From a virus, in the IMG/VR virus record IMGVR_UViG_3300027844_000196, positions 1 to 41,005 of that record: a DNA stretch of 41,005 nucleotides; one strand, 5' to 3'. Shown piece after piece: positions 16,340 to 24,545 of this stretch. Under the pieces are notes generated by a model, which saw only the letters and a program-made list of their open reading frames with translations, did no database searches and was not told the origin of the DNA. A program made the position numbers and the translations under genes. Numbering within the stretch: position 1 is the stretch's first letter; each line of letters begins with the position of its first letter.

Positions 16340-18655
16340 TTAAATTACGCAGGTCTCACATTCTTCTTCGTCTTTTTTCTCCATTATAGTCTTTGTTTCT
16401 GGTACATCATCTTTCCAACCGATAGGATGTACAGGTTCCTCTACATCTTTCTTACTATCATATGTGTTTTGATAATAAGATGTCTTCCAACCTAATTTAT
16501 AAGTTGTTAATAAATCTTCTGCCATTATTGATAATGGTATTTCTCCATCATCATAATTTTCAGGATTATATGACCAATTACCACTAATTGATTGGTCAAA
16601 ATATTTTTGCATTACTGCTACTATGTTTATATATCCTTCATTAGATTTCATATCCCATAATAATGTATAATTATTTTTTAATCTTTTGTAATCAGGTACA
16701 ACTTGTTTTAAAGTGCCTTTCTTACTTTTCTTAACTGAAATATAATCTCTAGGTGGTTCTATACCATTTGTAGCATTACATACCACACTAGAGCTTTCAG
16801 AAGGCATTTGAGCTGTGAGTGTGCTATGTCTTAACCCAAATTCCTTAATATCTTTTCTCAATTCTTCCCATTTATAAGTTAGTTTCCTAGATACAATCTC
16901 ATCAACTTCTTTCTTATAGGTGTCTATTGGTAAGATACCGTCTGAATATTTTGTCCTATTAAAACTTTTACATTGACCTTTTTCTTTTGCTAATTCATTA
17001 CTTGCTTTTAATAGATTATATTGGAATGCTTCTGATAACTTATCTACTTCTTTCCAAGCAGTTTTAGTTTCATAACCAAGTCCTAATGTTGCTAAGTAAT
17101 GAGCAAGACCAATATATCCAATTCCTAAACTTCTTCTATTTTTTGTAGAAATTTCTGCTGCTTTAACTGGATATTTTTGATGGTCTATAACTTCGTCTAG
17201 TGACCTTACTGCTAAATCACATAAGGATTCTAATTCGTCTAAATCTTTTAAAAGACCTACATTAATTGCTGATAGAATACATAATGCAATTTCTCCTTTA
17301 CCATCTATATGACTTATAGGGTCTGTTGGTAAAGTTATTTCTTGACATAAGTTAGACATATAAATTCTATCTTTAAAAGAGGAGTGAGTATTACAATGGT
17401 CTATATTCATAATGTAAATACGACCTGTTTCTGCTCTTTCTTTTAAAATTGACATAAACAAATCCTGTGCTTTGACTTTAGTTTTCCATACACTTGTTTT
17501 TCTTTCTGCCGTTTTATATACTTCATCAAATTCTTTTGTTCCCCACACTTCATATAATTCTGGTACTTCGTGTGGTGAAAATAAAGTTATCTCTTCATCA
17601 TTAATAAATCTTTCGTAAAATAATTTTGATAATTGTATAGAGTAGTCTAATTTTCTTACTCTATTATCTTCACTACCTTTATTATTTTTTAAAACAATAA
17701 TATCTTCTATTTCTTTATGCCAAATTGGAAAATGAACCGTTGCTGAACCACCACGTACACCATTTTGAGTACAACATTTAACAGTTGCTTCAAACTTTTT
17801 AAGAAAAGGAATAACACCTGTGTGTTGTACTTCCCCACCTCTTATTTTAGAATTGATTCCTCTTATACGTCCTGCATTAATTCCTATACCTGCCCTTTGA
17901 GCAACATATTTACCAATTGCCATATCACTAGAGAAAATTGAAGATAAGGTATCTGCAACATCAACTAATACACAACTAGCATATTGTTTAATAGGTGTTC
18001 GTACACCTGCCATAACTGGTGTTGGAATATTAATTTTAAATCTTGAAATTGCGTCATAATATTTTTTCACATAACTCATTCTTTTATTTTTTGGATAATG
18101 TGCAAAGATAGTAGCAGCAATCATCATATACATAAATTGTGGAGTTTCGTAAATATCACCTGTGCTTCTATCTTGTACAAGATACTTGTCAATGACTTGT
18201 CTTAAACCTGCATATGTAAAAGTATAATCTCTTTCGTGAGTTAACCAATTTTCCATTCTATCAAAATCATTTTTGTCATACCATTTTAAAATATCAGGAT
18301 CATATACACCTTTTTTTACACTATCATTAACGTGAGTGTAAATATGTGGGTGATCCCATAATTTGTGAAATAATTGTTTTCTTAAACTATAGAGTAATAG
18401 TCTAGCGGCAACATATTGATAATTTGGATTGTCTAACGTAATTAAATCGTTTGCTGATTTTATTAAAATTTGTTGAATTTCGTTTGTTGATATTCCATCA
18501 TAAAATTGTAGACCACTATTCATTTCTACAGAAGAAGCAGAAACTTGCGTTATGTCTTCACACGCATATTCTACCATTTCGTGAATCTTCTCAATGTTAA
18601 GGAATTCCTTACCTCTACCATTTCGCTTCACTACGCTTATATTTTCATTCACCAT
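16340..18655 (-). CDS. nrdA: Ribonucleotide reductase class Ia, large subunit
   Basis: Reduces ribonucleoside diphosphates to deoxyribonucleotides. About 771 residues. An N-terminal ATP-cone (NISVVKRNGRGKEFLNIEKI, about 4-23) binds the allosteric ATP/dATP. Catalytic features: a first cysteine in QYASCVLVDVAD (about 228), the thiyl-radical segment SNLCQEITLP (about 435), the second redox cysteine LCILSAINVG (about 462) and a C-terminal CETCVI redox tail. The presence of the cone and C-terminal cysteines indicates a functional, regulated class Ia enzyme. Followed by nrdB after one hypothetical gene. Confidence 0.96.
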   Translation of the reverse strand: MVNENISVVKRNGRGKEFLNIEKIHEMVEYACEDITQVSASSVEMNSGLQFYDGISTNEIQQILIKSANDLITLDNPNYQYVAARLLLYSLRKQLFHKLWDHPHIYTHVNDSVKKGVYDPDILKWYDKNDFDRMENWLTHERDYTFTYAGLRQVIDKYLVQDRSTGDIYETPQFMYMMIAATIFAHYPKNKRMSYVKKYYDAISRFKINIPTPVMAGVRTPIKQYASCVLVDVADTLSSIFSSDMAIGKYVAQRAGIGINAGRIRGINSKIRGGEVQHTGVIPFLKKFEATVKCCTQNGVRGGSATVHFPIWHKEIEDIIVLKNNKGSEDNRVRKLDYSIQLSKLFYERFINDEEITLFSPHEVPELYEVWGTKEFDEVYKTAERKTSVWKTKVKAQDLFMSILKERAETGRIYIMNIDHCNTHSSFKDRIYMSNLCQEITLPTDPISHIDGKGEIALCILSAINVGLLKDLDELESLCDLAVRSLDEVIDHQKYPVKAAEISTKNRRSLGIGYIGLAHYLATLGLGYETKTAWKEVDKLSEAFQYNLLKASNELAKEKGQCKSFNRTKYSDGILPIDTYKKEVDEIVSRKLTYKWEELRKDIKEFGLRHSTLTAQMPSESSSVVCNATNGIEPPRDYISVKKSKKGTLKQVVPDYKRLKNNYTLLWDMKSNEGYINIVAVMQKYFDQSISGNWSYNPENYDDGEIPLSIMAEDLLTTYKLGWKTSYYQNTYDSKKDVEEPVHPIGWKDDVPETKTIMEKKDEEECETCVI

Positions 18656-18670
18656 TTTATTTAAATACTC

Positions 18671-19666
18671 CTAACATTTCTTATAATGATTTAATTTTGT
18701 TAATGCCTCTAATTTGCTAAATGTATTGTTACTTATGATATCTCTTACCTTACTTATTTTCATACCATTCATAATCATTTCATTTACATCTTTTAGTTGT
18801 ATGTCATTTGGCCAAATAACTACGTTATAATCTTTTTCAACCACAGCGTACATACGTTTTATAATTTCTTTATTACGTGGTTCGTTATCAAATATATATG
18901 TAACTTGGTCACTTGATACTCTTAATGTTAAATCAGCACCACCTGCTGCCAAACAATTATCTAAAAATAAACTATCAATTGGACCTTCAACTATATAAAT
19001 GTGTTTTTGAAAATTTACACGTTCAAGTCCAAAAACTTTTTGTTTTGTTTCATCAAGTTTAATAGTAATATATTTTGGTTGTTCTTTACCAAATGCTCTA
19101 CCTTGAAACGCAAACAACTTACCAGTTACATCAAAAAAAGGAATAATCAACCTAGGGTGTTCGTAACTTTCTTTAAATGTGCCTGGTTTTACTTTATTAG
19201 CAAAATTGTGAAATTTATCAACAAAATAAATTATATCATAATATTGTGGAGGAATCAATCTTTTTTGTACGTACTCCTTCACAGGATGTCCGTCTTTTAA
19301 TGTACTTACTTTAATACAGGAATCTAATAAATTTGTTTCTTTAAATTTTGTTGGTTTAAAGTCAAATTTTGGCTGGGGCGTGGAAGGTGCCGATCCCTTG
19401 TATCTCTCTAATAAGTATTCTCCATATTTTTTAGGATCCAAGAATTTAATGAAATTTGATAAATTCTGACCCATACCACAATTGTGGCATTTGAAAAACA
19501 TATCATTTTTTACTCTATAAAGATATGCTCTTGCTTTCGTTTTACTTTTCTGCGAGTCTCCACAATGTGGACACCTAAAATTGAAAAGATAATCCGTTTT
19601 CTTTTTAAACTGTTGCAATGCTGAAGAGATAGCATTGATATACTTTAAATCTATATAACTTGACAT
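18671..19666 (-). CDS. DNA primase with zinc finger and TOPRIM (T4 gp61-like)
   Basis: Makes RNA primers for the lagging strand. About 331 residues. A C-terminal-independent zinc site uses CPHC (32-35) and CHNC (60-63). The TOPRIM core has IYIVEGPIDSLFL (about 223-235), with Glu227 then a D-x-D-like TYIFDNEP (about 256). This is the arrangement of T4 gp61 and other small phage primases. It is the first gene after the sigma70-type promoter at 19680-19708. The helicase partner is not in the window. Confidence 0.88.
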   Translation of the reverse strand: MSSYIDLKYINAISSALQQFKKKTDYLFNFRCPHCGDSQKSKTKARAYLYRVKNDMFFKCHNCGMGQNLSNFIKFLDPKKYGEYLLERYKGSAPSTPQPKFDFKPTKFKETNLLDSCIKVSTLKDGHPVKEYVQKRLIPPQYYDIIYFVDKFHNFANKVKPGTFKESYEHPRLIIPFFDVTGKLFAFQGRAFGKEQPKYITIKLDETKQKVFGLERVNFQKHIYIVEGPIDSLFLDNCLAAGGADLTLRVSSDQVTYIFDNEPRNKEIIKRMYAVVEKDYNVVIWPNDIQLKDVNEMIMNGMKISKVRDIISNNTFSKLEALTKLNHYKKC

Positions 19667-19679
19667 AACACTATCTCAT

Positions 19680-19708
19680 AATATACACCATTTGAACAAA
19701 AAAGTCAA
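19680..19708 (-). promoter_or_regulatory. Sigma70-like promoter before primase
   Basis: On the minus strand a -35 TTGACT (19703-19708) and a -10 TATATT (19680-19685) are separated by exactly 17 bases, close to the bacterial consensus. The start site would be about 19672, just ahead of the primase ATG at 19666, so the leader would be very short. It probably drives primase, nrdA, nrdB and genes further on with host RNA polymerase early in infection. Confidence 0.75.
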
Positions 19709-19732
19709 GTCTGTGTGGCAAACCTGGTGAAC

Positions 19733-19760
19733 AAAAAAAAGTCCTGGGTGTTTTCCTAGG
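19733..19760 (-). terminator. Rho-independent terminator after the membrane coiled-coil gene
   Basis: On the minus strand CCTAGG (19755-19760) pairs with CCCAGG (19743-19748) through one G-T pair and a six-base loop, followed within two bases by eight T (19733-19740). It lies just past the stop of the 145-residue gene and before the primase promoter, so it separates the curli-like operon from the replication operon. The stem is short. Confidence 0.65.
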
Positions 19761-19778
19761 GTAAAACCTACGAGTTTC

Positions 19779-20216
19779 CTATTGGCTCACTAACCCAACA
19801 ATTTCGGAGAAGTTTCTTGATACTATCCAACCTACTACTATAGCAGCACCTAATATAATCCATCTATATTTTTCTAACACACTAACTCTAGCACCAAAGT
19901 CATTTTTGAGTGATTTAATTTCTACTAATAAACGTCTTTCAACAACTGATAATTCTCTTGTTATATCTAAATTTACTTTTTCTATTTCTTCTTTTCTTTC
20001 AGTTATTTTTTGAAAAATAACCTCATCAAGTTGTTCTTGTCTAGCAATTTTTTCGGAGTGTACTGCCAACATAGACTTAATAGATGTTGATACATCTGTT
20101 AATTTATCTATTGCTCTATCTAATCGTATGTGTATTGAATCTATCTGCTCAACGTCTTTTTTGAGTTTAGCTATATCTACTTTTGTTTTGACTCCGTTTC
20201 CGTTACTTTGTTCCAT
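19779..20216 (-). CDS. Coiled-coil protein with C-terminal membrane anchor
   Basis: About 145 residues. The first 110 are hydrophilic and heptad-like (KLKKDVEQIDSIHIRLDRAI, later REL..VERRLLVEIKSL), predicting a long coiled coil. A single hydrophobic stretch near the end (WIILGAAIVVGWIVS, about 119-133) should anchor it. This layout is seen in holin-like, spanin-like or membrane-attached scaffold proteins, but I assign no function. Its ATG overlaps the stop of the 27-residue peptide as TAATG. It is the last gene before the terminator. Confidence 0.7.
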   Translation of the reverse strand: MEQSNGNGVKTKVDIAKLKKDVEQIDSIHIRLDRAIDKLTDVSTSIKSMLAVHSEKIARQEQLDEVIFQKITERKEEIEKVNLDITRELSVVERRLLVEIKSLKNDFGARVSVLEKYRWIILGAAIVVGWIVSRNFSEIVGLVSQ

Positions 20217-20299
20217 TAAAATTCCCTATCTATCCATTTGTAAATAGAATAACAGAACCAACCTAAAAGGAATGCTGTTAAAAGTAAAGTTAAATACAT
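20216..20299 (-). CDS. Single-pass membrane peptide, 27 residues
   Basis: ATG at 20299, stop TAA at 20216-20218 overlapping the start of the next gene as TAATG. It starts MYLTLLLTAFLLGWFCYS, followed by a short charged tail. Very short, so support rests on its packing between the FecR-domain gene and the coiled-coil gene and on the repeated pattern of such peptides in the window. Confidence 0.5.
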   Translation of the reverse strand: MYLTLLLTAFLLGWFCYSIYKWIDREF

Positions 20300-20305
20300 T
20301 GTTAT

Positions 20306-22450
20306 TTAATCCGTTTGAATTATTGTTATATTGGACTGTGCTGAAGATTCACCTATGTCAAGGTGTTGGGCTTCCATATCTTGTAATATTTGCACGTCTG
20401 CTTCGCTAGCAGTTTCAGTTTTAATATATGCTCTATGACTGTCGTTATATCTATTTATAATTGAGTAGTTACTAACGGAAGTATCAATAGAGGCGTCAAA
20501 GTCATTGTTTAATGTTGATACTCTTCCTGTTGAAGTAGCACTTGAAGTCGCACCTGTTACACCATCTGTTGTAGTTAAAGTTTGGGTTACATCTCCAGTA
20601 GAATAGTTTAATGTTTCACCACTAGCAGTTACCGAAGTTTCATTACCTTCGTTATCAACCCAAGTTGTACCACAAGATTGATTAGCAATGTCCCAATAGT
20701 ATCCATAATTTAAACATTCTTCTTCATCATAACTTGCTAATAATATTTCTAATTCTGCGTCTTGGTCAAAGTCATCTTCAAAATCATACTCATCTTCCCA
20801 ACTAGACTCATCATCTTCATTATTGTAATCGTAACCTGTGTACCACCAATCGTATAATGCGTCCCAATATTTGTCCCAATCTGCCCACTCCCAATCAGTT
20901 ATGTAAGTTTTCTTTAAGTCTTTCATCTTCCAAGGTTTAGGTTGATTATCACACATCTTATAGTTTGGCCACGATCCACACCAACCATATAGTTTACCAA
21001 ATATCTTTTTAGATTCTTTAGTCCAACTATCATTGGTTACTTTTAAAGTCCAATCATCTTCATACCAGTCATTTAAGTAATCAACATAGTCTTGGTTGCA
21101 CCAGTAGTCTTCATAACCATTGTACTCACAATAGTTTTGTACAGTTAATGTTGGAGGTCCACCTTGTGCTTTGTATTCAGGATTGTCATAGTAGTTATCA
21201 TCTAAAGCAAAATCTTCCCAAGTATATCCTTCAACTGCTTGTACTTCTGTTTCTTCTTTTGTATCTTCAACTACATCTTGTTCTTCTACTTCTACATTCC
21301 AAGAAGTTAATCCATAGTCTTCTAATAGGTCATTATACTTGTCTGAATATTCGTCCCAATCTACAGCGTCCCAATCAATAGTATCCCAATCAATAGAATC
21401 CCAGGTACAATCTGAACAACCAATGGCGTCAAAGTATGCTTGGTCCATTTCTGCATACATTTTTTTAGCGTCATCCCAATCCATAGTTTTTTCACCTTCG
21501 GCATCCCATACTGATATTTGATTGTCGTCATCAATGTAACCCCAATCTTTTAAATCATCTTCCCATTCATCATAATAAGATGTATCAACTTCTTCTACTT
21601 CAACTAATGCTGTTTCTTCTGCTGACTTTGTTTCAATCATTGAGTCTGATTCACTAACAGATAAATCTGTAGCAACAATTGTATTACTATCTTCTACTAT
21701 ACTTGCTTCTTCATTAATGATTGCCTCTTCCATTTCCTGTGCTTCAGATTCTTCTTTAGACATTTCAGATTTTGAATCTACATCACCAAAATGTTTTTGA
21801 CTTTCATCTTTAATTTCATCTTCAAATTTATCTAACTCAATAATATCTTGTTTATTAGTTTCTATTTTTGGAGGTGTTGGTGCTAAATCATTTGTATAAA
21901 CGGTTACTGAATTGTAAGCGTTAGTTATTGTTTGAGAACCTGCGTCTGTTGATACGGTTACTTGACCTACTGCACCATTACTATCAGGCAACAAAGTAAT
22001 TGTTGCTTTACCTGAAGTATCTACTGATCCTGAAAAGGCAGTACCTTGTACTGTAATTGTAGCATTACCAGCATTAATATTAACTTCTCCACCAAGTTTT
22101 TTTACATTACCTGATTCATATGTAAATGTACCAACATTAATTGATATGTTCATTGCAACCTCTATTGGAACTTTACTTGTATCAAAAGCAAATTCATCAA
22201 TAGTTAATTCTGTATTTGGTCCCATTGTAAATTTAGTATCATCAACATATGATAAAATCATTCCACCATCTTCACCTGTTTGAAGAAAGTCGTTCATCTT
22301 CAAGACATAACCCATTAAAGTATTTTCAGTTGAACCCTCACGTTCATTCCAAGTAGTACCCATTTGTCCTATGACTGTACCTACCTTCGTGGCAAATGCA
22401 CTAGTACAAAAAAGTATTAGAAACGATACTAAAAATAATAACTTCTTCAT
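20306..22450 (-). CDS. Secreted FecR-domain protein with Trp/Asp-rich region
   Basis: About 714 residues, with a signal peptide ending CTSAFA at residue 20. A FecR-like domain (about 21-190) has VGTVIGQMGTTW, the G-G-M-I-L-S-Y segment, SINVGTFTYESG, and VTVSTDAGS. It then becomes acidic and aromatic: roughly 26 Trp fall between about 290 and 620, with repeated I-D-W-D units near 360. A Ser/Thr-rich tail closes it. FecR domains are often extracellular or periplasmic sensors or binding proteins. It starts directly after the curlin-like stop, so it is likely expressed with the curli-like genes. What the Trp/Asp region binds is unknown. Confidence 0.8.
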   Translation of the reverse strand: MKKLLFLVSFLILFCTSAFATKVGTVIGQMGTTWNEREGSTENTLMGYVLKMNDFLQTGEDGGMILSYVDDTKFTMGPNTELTIDEFAFDTSKVPIEVAMNISINVGTFTYESGNVKKLGGEVNINAGNATITVQGTAFSGSVDTSGKATITLLPDSNGAVGQVTVSTDAGSQTITNAYNSVTVYTNDLAPTPPKIETNKQDIIELDKFEDEIKDESQKHFGDVDSKSEMSKEESEAQEMEEAIINEEASIVEDSNTIVATDLSVSESDSMIETKSAEETALVEVEEVDTSYYDEWEDDLKDWGYIDDDNQISVWDAEGEKTMDWDDAKKMYAEMDQAYFDAIGCSDCTWDSIDWDTIDWDAVDWDEYSDKYNDLLEDYGLTSWNVEVEEQDVVEDTKEETEVQAVEGYTWEDFALDDNYYDNPEYKAQGGPPTLTVQNYCEYNGYEDYWCNQDYVDYLNDWYEDDWTLKVTNDSWTKESKKIFGKLYGWCGSWPNYKMCDNQPKPWKMKDLKKTYITDWEWADWDKYWDALYDWWYTGYDYNNEDDESSWEDEYDFEDDFDQDAELEILLASYDEEECLNYGYYWDIANQSCGTTWVDNEGNETSVTASGETLNYSTGDVTQTLTTTDGVTGATSSATSTGRVSTLNNDFDASIDTSVSNYSIINRYNDSHRAYIKTETASEADVQILQDMEAQHLDIGESSAQSNITIIQTD
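20452..20459 (-). promoter_or_regulatory. Possible internal T4-type late promoter
   Basis: An exact TATAAATA on the minus strand inside the 3' part of the FecR-domain gene, about 150 bases before the 27- and 145-residue genes. It may give them extra late transcription. Being within a coding sequence in an AT-rich genome, it could be chance. Confidence 0.25.
21353..21409 (-). repeat. Tandem 15-base repeat encoding I-D-W-D-x units
   Basis: Three full 15-base units (starting 21353, 21368, 21383) and a partial fourth share the core TCCCAAT on the plus strand. On the coding strand each gives five residues of the I-D-W-D-x type. This is the centre of the Trp/Asp-rich region and suggests recent internal expansion by slippage or unequal exchange. 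Confidence 0.75.
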
Positions 22451-23548
22451 TTAACACCCATTAGATACTGTAGCGGTTACATCTGCTGATTGATTGTTTC
22501 TATTGTATGAGTATGTACAACTGTCTGAACCATTTTGTGCAAAGTTTAGTGTGTAATCGTAAATTGAATCACCTGTTATAGTTACATAACCATAATTACC
22601 TCCACCTGTTTGGTCAAAATTTATTACCGAACTATCTGTGTATAGATAGATTTTAGCAGTATTATTTCCACCTGCCATATGTAATCTTATTGTATTACTA
22701 TTGCCAGATATGTATGTTCTTAAATAATTACTGTCGCCTAATATCAGCATTGTATCTCCATATGGGTCAGTATCAGCACTAGCATAACTGGAATGTATAT
22801 CTAAAATGTTTGAACTACCTATAATATCGTGGAGTTGATAGTTGCCTGTACCATATGTTGAAGTATGTAATCTATTTGAATCACCAATAATATAAATGTC
22901 TGCACTTGCACCTTCACTACCTGAACTGTCTGCAAATTGTCCGTGTGATGTTGAGTTAGGACCAATTGCTTTATTAGAGTTTGTATTAAATCCTTCTGAA
23001 GCTGCTGGAGTATAAATTTGTACATCATTGCTGTCGCCTGACATAAGAACATACCAGAAGTGTTTATCACCTCTACTACGGATCCAAAATGTATTTGAAT
23101 CACCAGTAATATCTAAATCAACATTGGTTTTTTGTACATCATCTGCCCAAGTATCAACGTCTACTATGTTTGAATCACCTGTAATATCAATGTCGTACCA
23201 ATGACCATCAGCACCTGTATCATCTATACCTAATCTTAATTTATTACCATCACCAGTTGCTGTATAATCAAAAGTCATATCATCACCATAAAATTGTTGG
23301 TGACTAGAATAATCTGATTTATTATTATCACCTATTTGTTTTATTATGATTGTGATGTTCTCTCCATTGATTTTAAATGGATAAGATGTAGAATAACCTA
23401 CTGTATTACCAGTACCATCTTGCTTTATAAAGATTGATCCGTCGCTGTCTTGGTTATCTTGTTGAATCCAAATTGAATTACCTGCTAGGCAATTACTTGT
23501 TAATGCTATTAGGGTCAACAGAATCATCCACAACTTTATCTTTTTCAT
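22451..23548 (-). CDS. Curlin-like secreted repeat protein (CsgA/CsgB-like)
   Basis: About 365 residues, with a signal peptide ending NCLAG near 22. After that come about eleven irregular repeats of I-x-I-x-G-D-S-N-x type. The first two are closest to true curlin repeats (IFIKQDGTGNTVG, IIIKQIGDNNKSD), with the I-x-I-x-Q-x-G-x-x-N pattern; later ones read ITGDSN, MSGDSN, IIGDSN, ILGDSN. Such repeats stack as a beta-solenoid and form amyloid fibres in bacterial curli. The gene follows csgG, overlapping its 3' end by 56 bases, so it is probably the cargo of the CsgG/CsgF pore. It is longer than E. coli CsgA, with longer, less regular spacing. Confidence 0.78.
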   Translation of the reverse strand: MKKIKLWMILLTLIALTSNCLAGNSIWIQQDNQDSDGSIFIKQDGTGNTVGYSTSYPFKINGENITIIIKQIGDNNKSDYSSHQQFYGDDMTFDYTATGDGNKLRLGIDDTGADGHWYDIDITGDSNIVDVDTWADDVQKTNVDLDITGDSNTFWIRSRGDKHFWYVLMSGDSNDVQIYTPAASEGFNTNSNKAIGPNSTSHGQFADSSGSEGASADIYIIGDSNRLHTSTYGTGNYQLHDIIGSSNILDIHSSYASADTDPYGDTMLILGDSNYLRTYISGNSNTIRLHMAGGNNTAKIYLYTDSSVINFDQTGGGNYGYVTITGDSIYDYTLNFAQNGSDSCTYSYNRNNQSADVTATVSNGC

Positions 23549-24545
23549 CTATTTCCTCCCAGGCTTTCTCTTCTTCTTTTTCTTTGTTTAATTCTTCTTG
23601 TAATTTCTTTTTACGTTCTTCTTTTAATAATTCTTTTTGTAAGAGATAATCTTCATAAGTTTTCTCTATTTTTTCATCACCAATATGAACTGTTATTGGT
23701 ACGTCTTCTGCCTCTACTTTTATATCATCTGTTACTACTTTTAAATCTTTCATAGGTACTATTACTATTTCAGGTAGTTCATCAAATTCCCATAGTCCTT
23801 TGTCTGCACCTGCATTTATTAAATCTACTACACCTTTTTCTATTGCTTTTCTTACTGCAAAGGTAACTGGTTCGTTTTTAGCATATCCAGCTTCTACTTC
23901 TAATAACATTGTATCAGCGTCAAAGTATTTAAATATATCTCCACCAATTGATGTTGAAAATATAGTCTTCTCAACTGTAGTTACTATAACTACTTCACCT
24001 GTTTGTACATTTACTAATCTTAATATAATAGTTACTATATCTTGTCTAAACTGTTTGTTGTTTTGTATTCCTAAAATTCTAGCACCAACACCACCTGATT
24101 TAGTATCACTATCATACCCTACTATACCACCTGTTACATATGCACCTGCAAATAATAATGGTGGTAAAGGTTCTGCACCTTCTCCATTAACTTGTTGTCT
24201 TGTAGACCTAATCAATTTTCTTTCTTGTAATAAACTTGGTAGACTTGCTCTTTCAACAACTCTAAACCATTTGCCGTTACCTGCGTCTTGTAATGCTTTA
24301 ATTAAAAGTTGATACGATCCTTGAGTTACTGCTGTACTCATAGAAGCATAGTTGCCACCTGGTTTCTTTTGACCAGTCATATCTAAAAAGTCATAGACAG
24401 CAATTATAATAGGTCCATCTTTCGGTGCTTCTATAGTTGATAGGTCTTTAAAAGCAACCGTTTGAGTTCTTACATCAAACTTTGGTTTGCCTGCACAACT
24501 AACTAACAAAAATGCTAGTAGTAATATAGCAATATTTCTTAACAT
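23493..24545 (-). CDS. csgG: CsgG-like curli secretion pore lipoprotein
   Basis: Outer-membrane lipoprotein that forms the ring-shaped export channel for curli subunits. A lipobox LLVSC at residues 13-17 predicts lipidation at Cys17. The core aligns with E. coli CsgG from memory: AVYDFLDMTGQKKPG, STAVTQG, LLQERKLIR (about 105), GGIVGYDSDTKSGGVGARILGI (about 139-160), LRLVNVQTGEV, NEPVTFAVRKAIEKGVVDLIN and DKGLWEF (about 248-254). E. coli stops soon after, but here about 95 charged residues follow (257-350), perhaps a coiled coil. The constriction region reads PGGNYASMSTAV where E. coli has the Tyr/Asn/Phe set, so pore lining differs. It starts in a one-base overlap with csgF. Confidence 0.92.
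   Translation of the reverse strand: MLRNIAILLLAFLLVSCAGKPKFDVRTQTVAFKDLSTIEAPKDGPIIIAVYDFLDMTGQKKPGGNYASMSTAVTQGSYQLLIKALQDAGNGKWFRVVERASLPSLLQERKLIRSTRQQVNGEGAEPLPPLLFAGAYVTGGIVGYDSDTKSGGVGARILGIQNNKQFRQDIVTIILRLVNVQTGEVVIVTTVEKTIFSTSIGGDIFKYFDADTMLLEVEAGYAKNEPVTFAVRKAIEKGVVDLINAGADKGLWEFDELPEIVIVPMKDLKVVTDDIKVEAEDVPITVHIGDEKIEKTYEDYLLQKELLKEERKKKLQEELNKEKEEEKAWEEIDEKDKVVDDSVDPNSINK

Noticed and set aside
21353-21409. Short tandem repeat considered as a CRISPR array
   Set aside because: Units are contiguous, 15 bases, in-frame within a coding sequence, with no spacers.
22819-23103. Second minus-strand frame inside the curlin-like gene
   Set aside because: Different frame of a repetitive sequence; no signal peptide or Shine-Dalgarno.
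23800-24312. 170-residue open frame on the plus strand
   Set aside because: It is the antisense of csgG, has Ser/Thr/Pro-rich composition from the opposite codons, no Shine-Dalgarno and lies wholly inside a clear gene.
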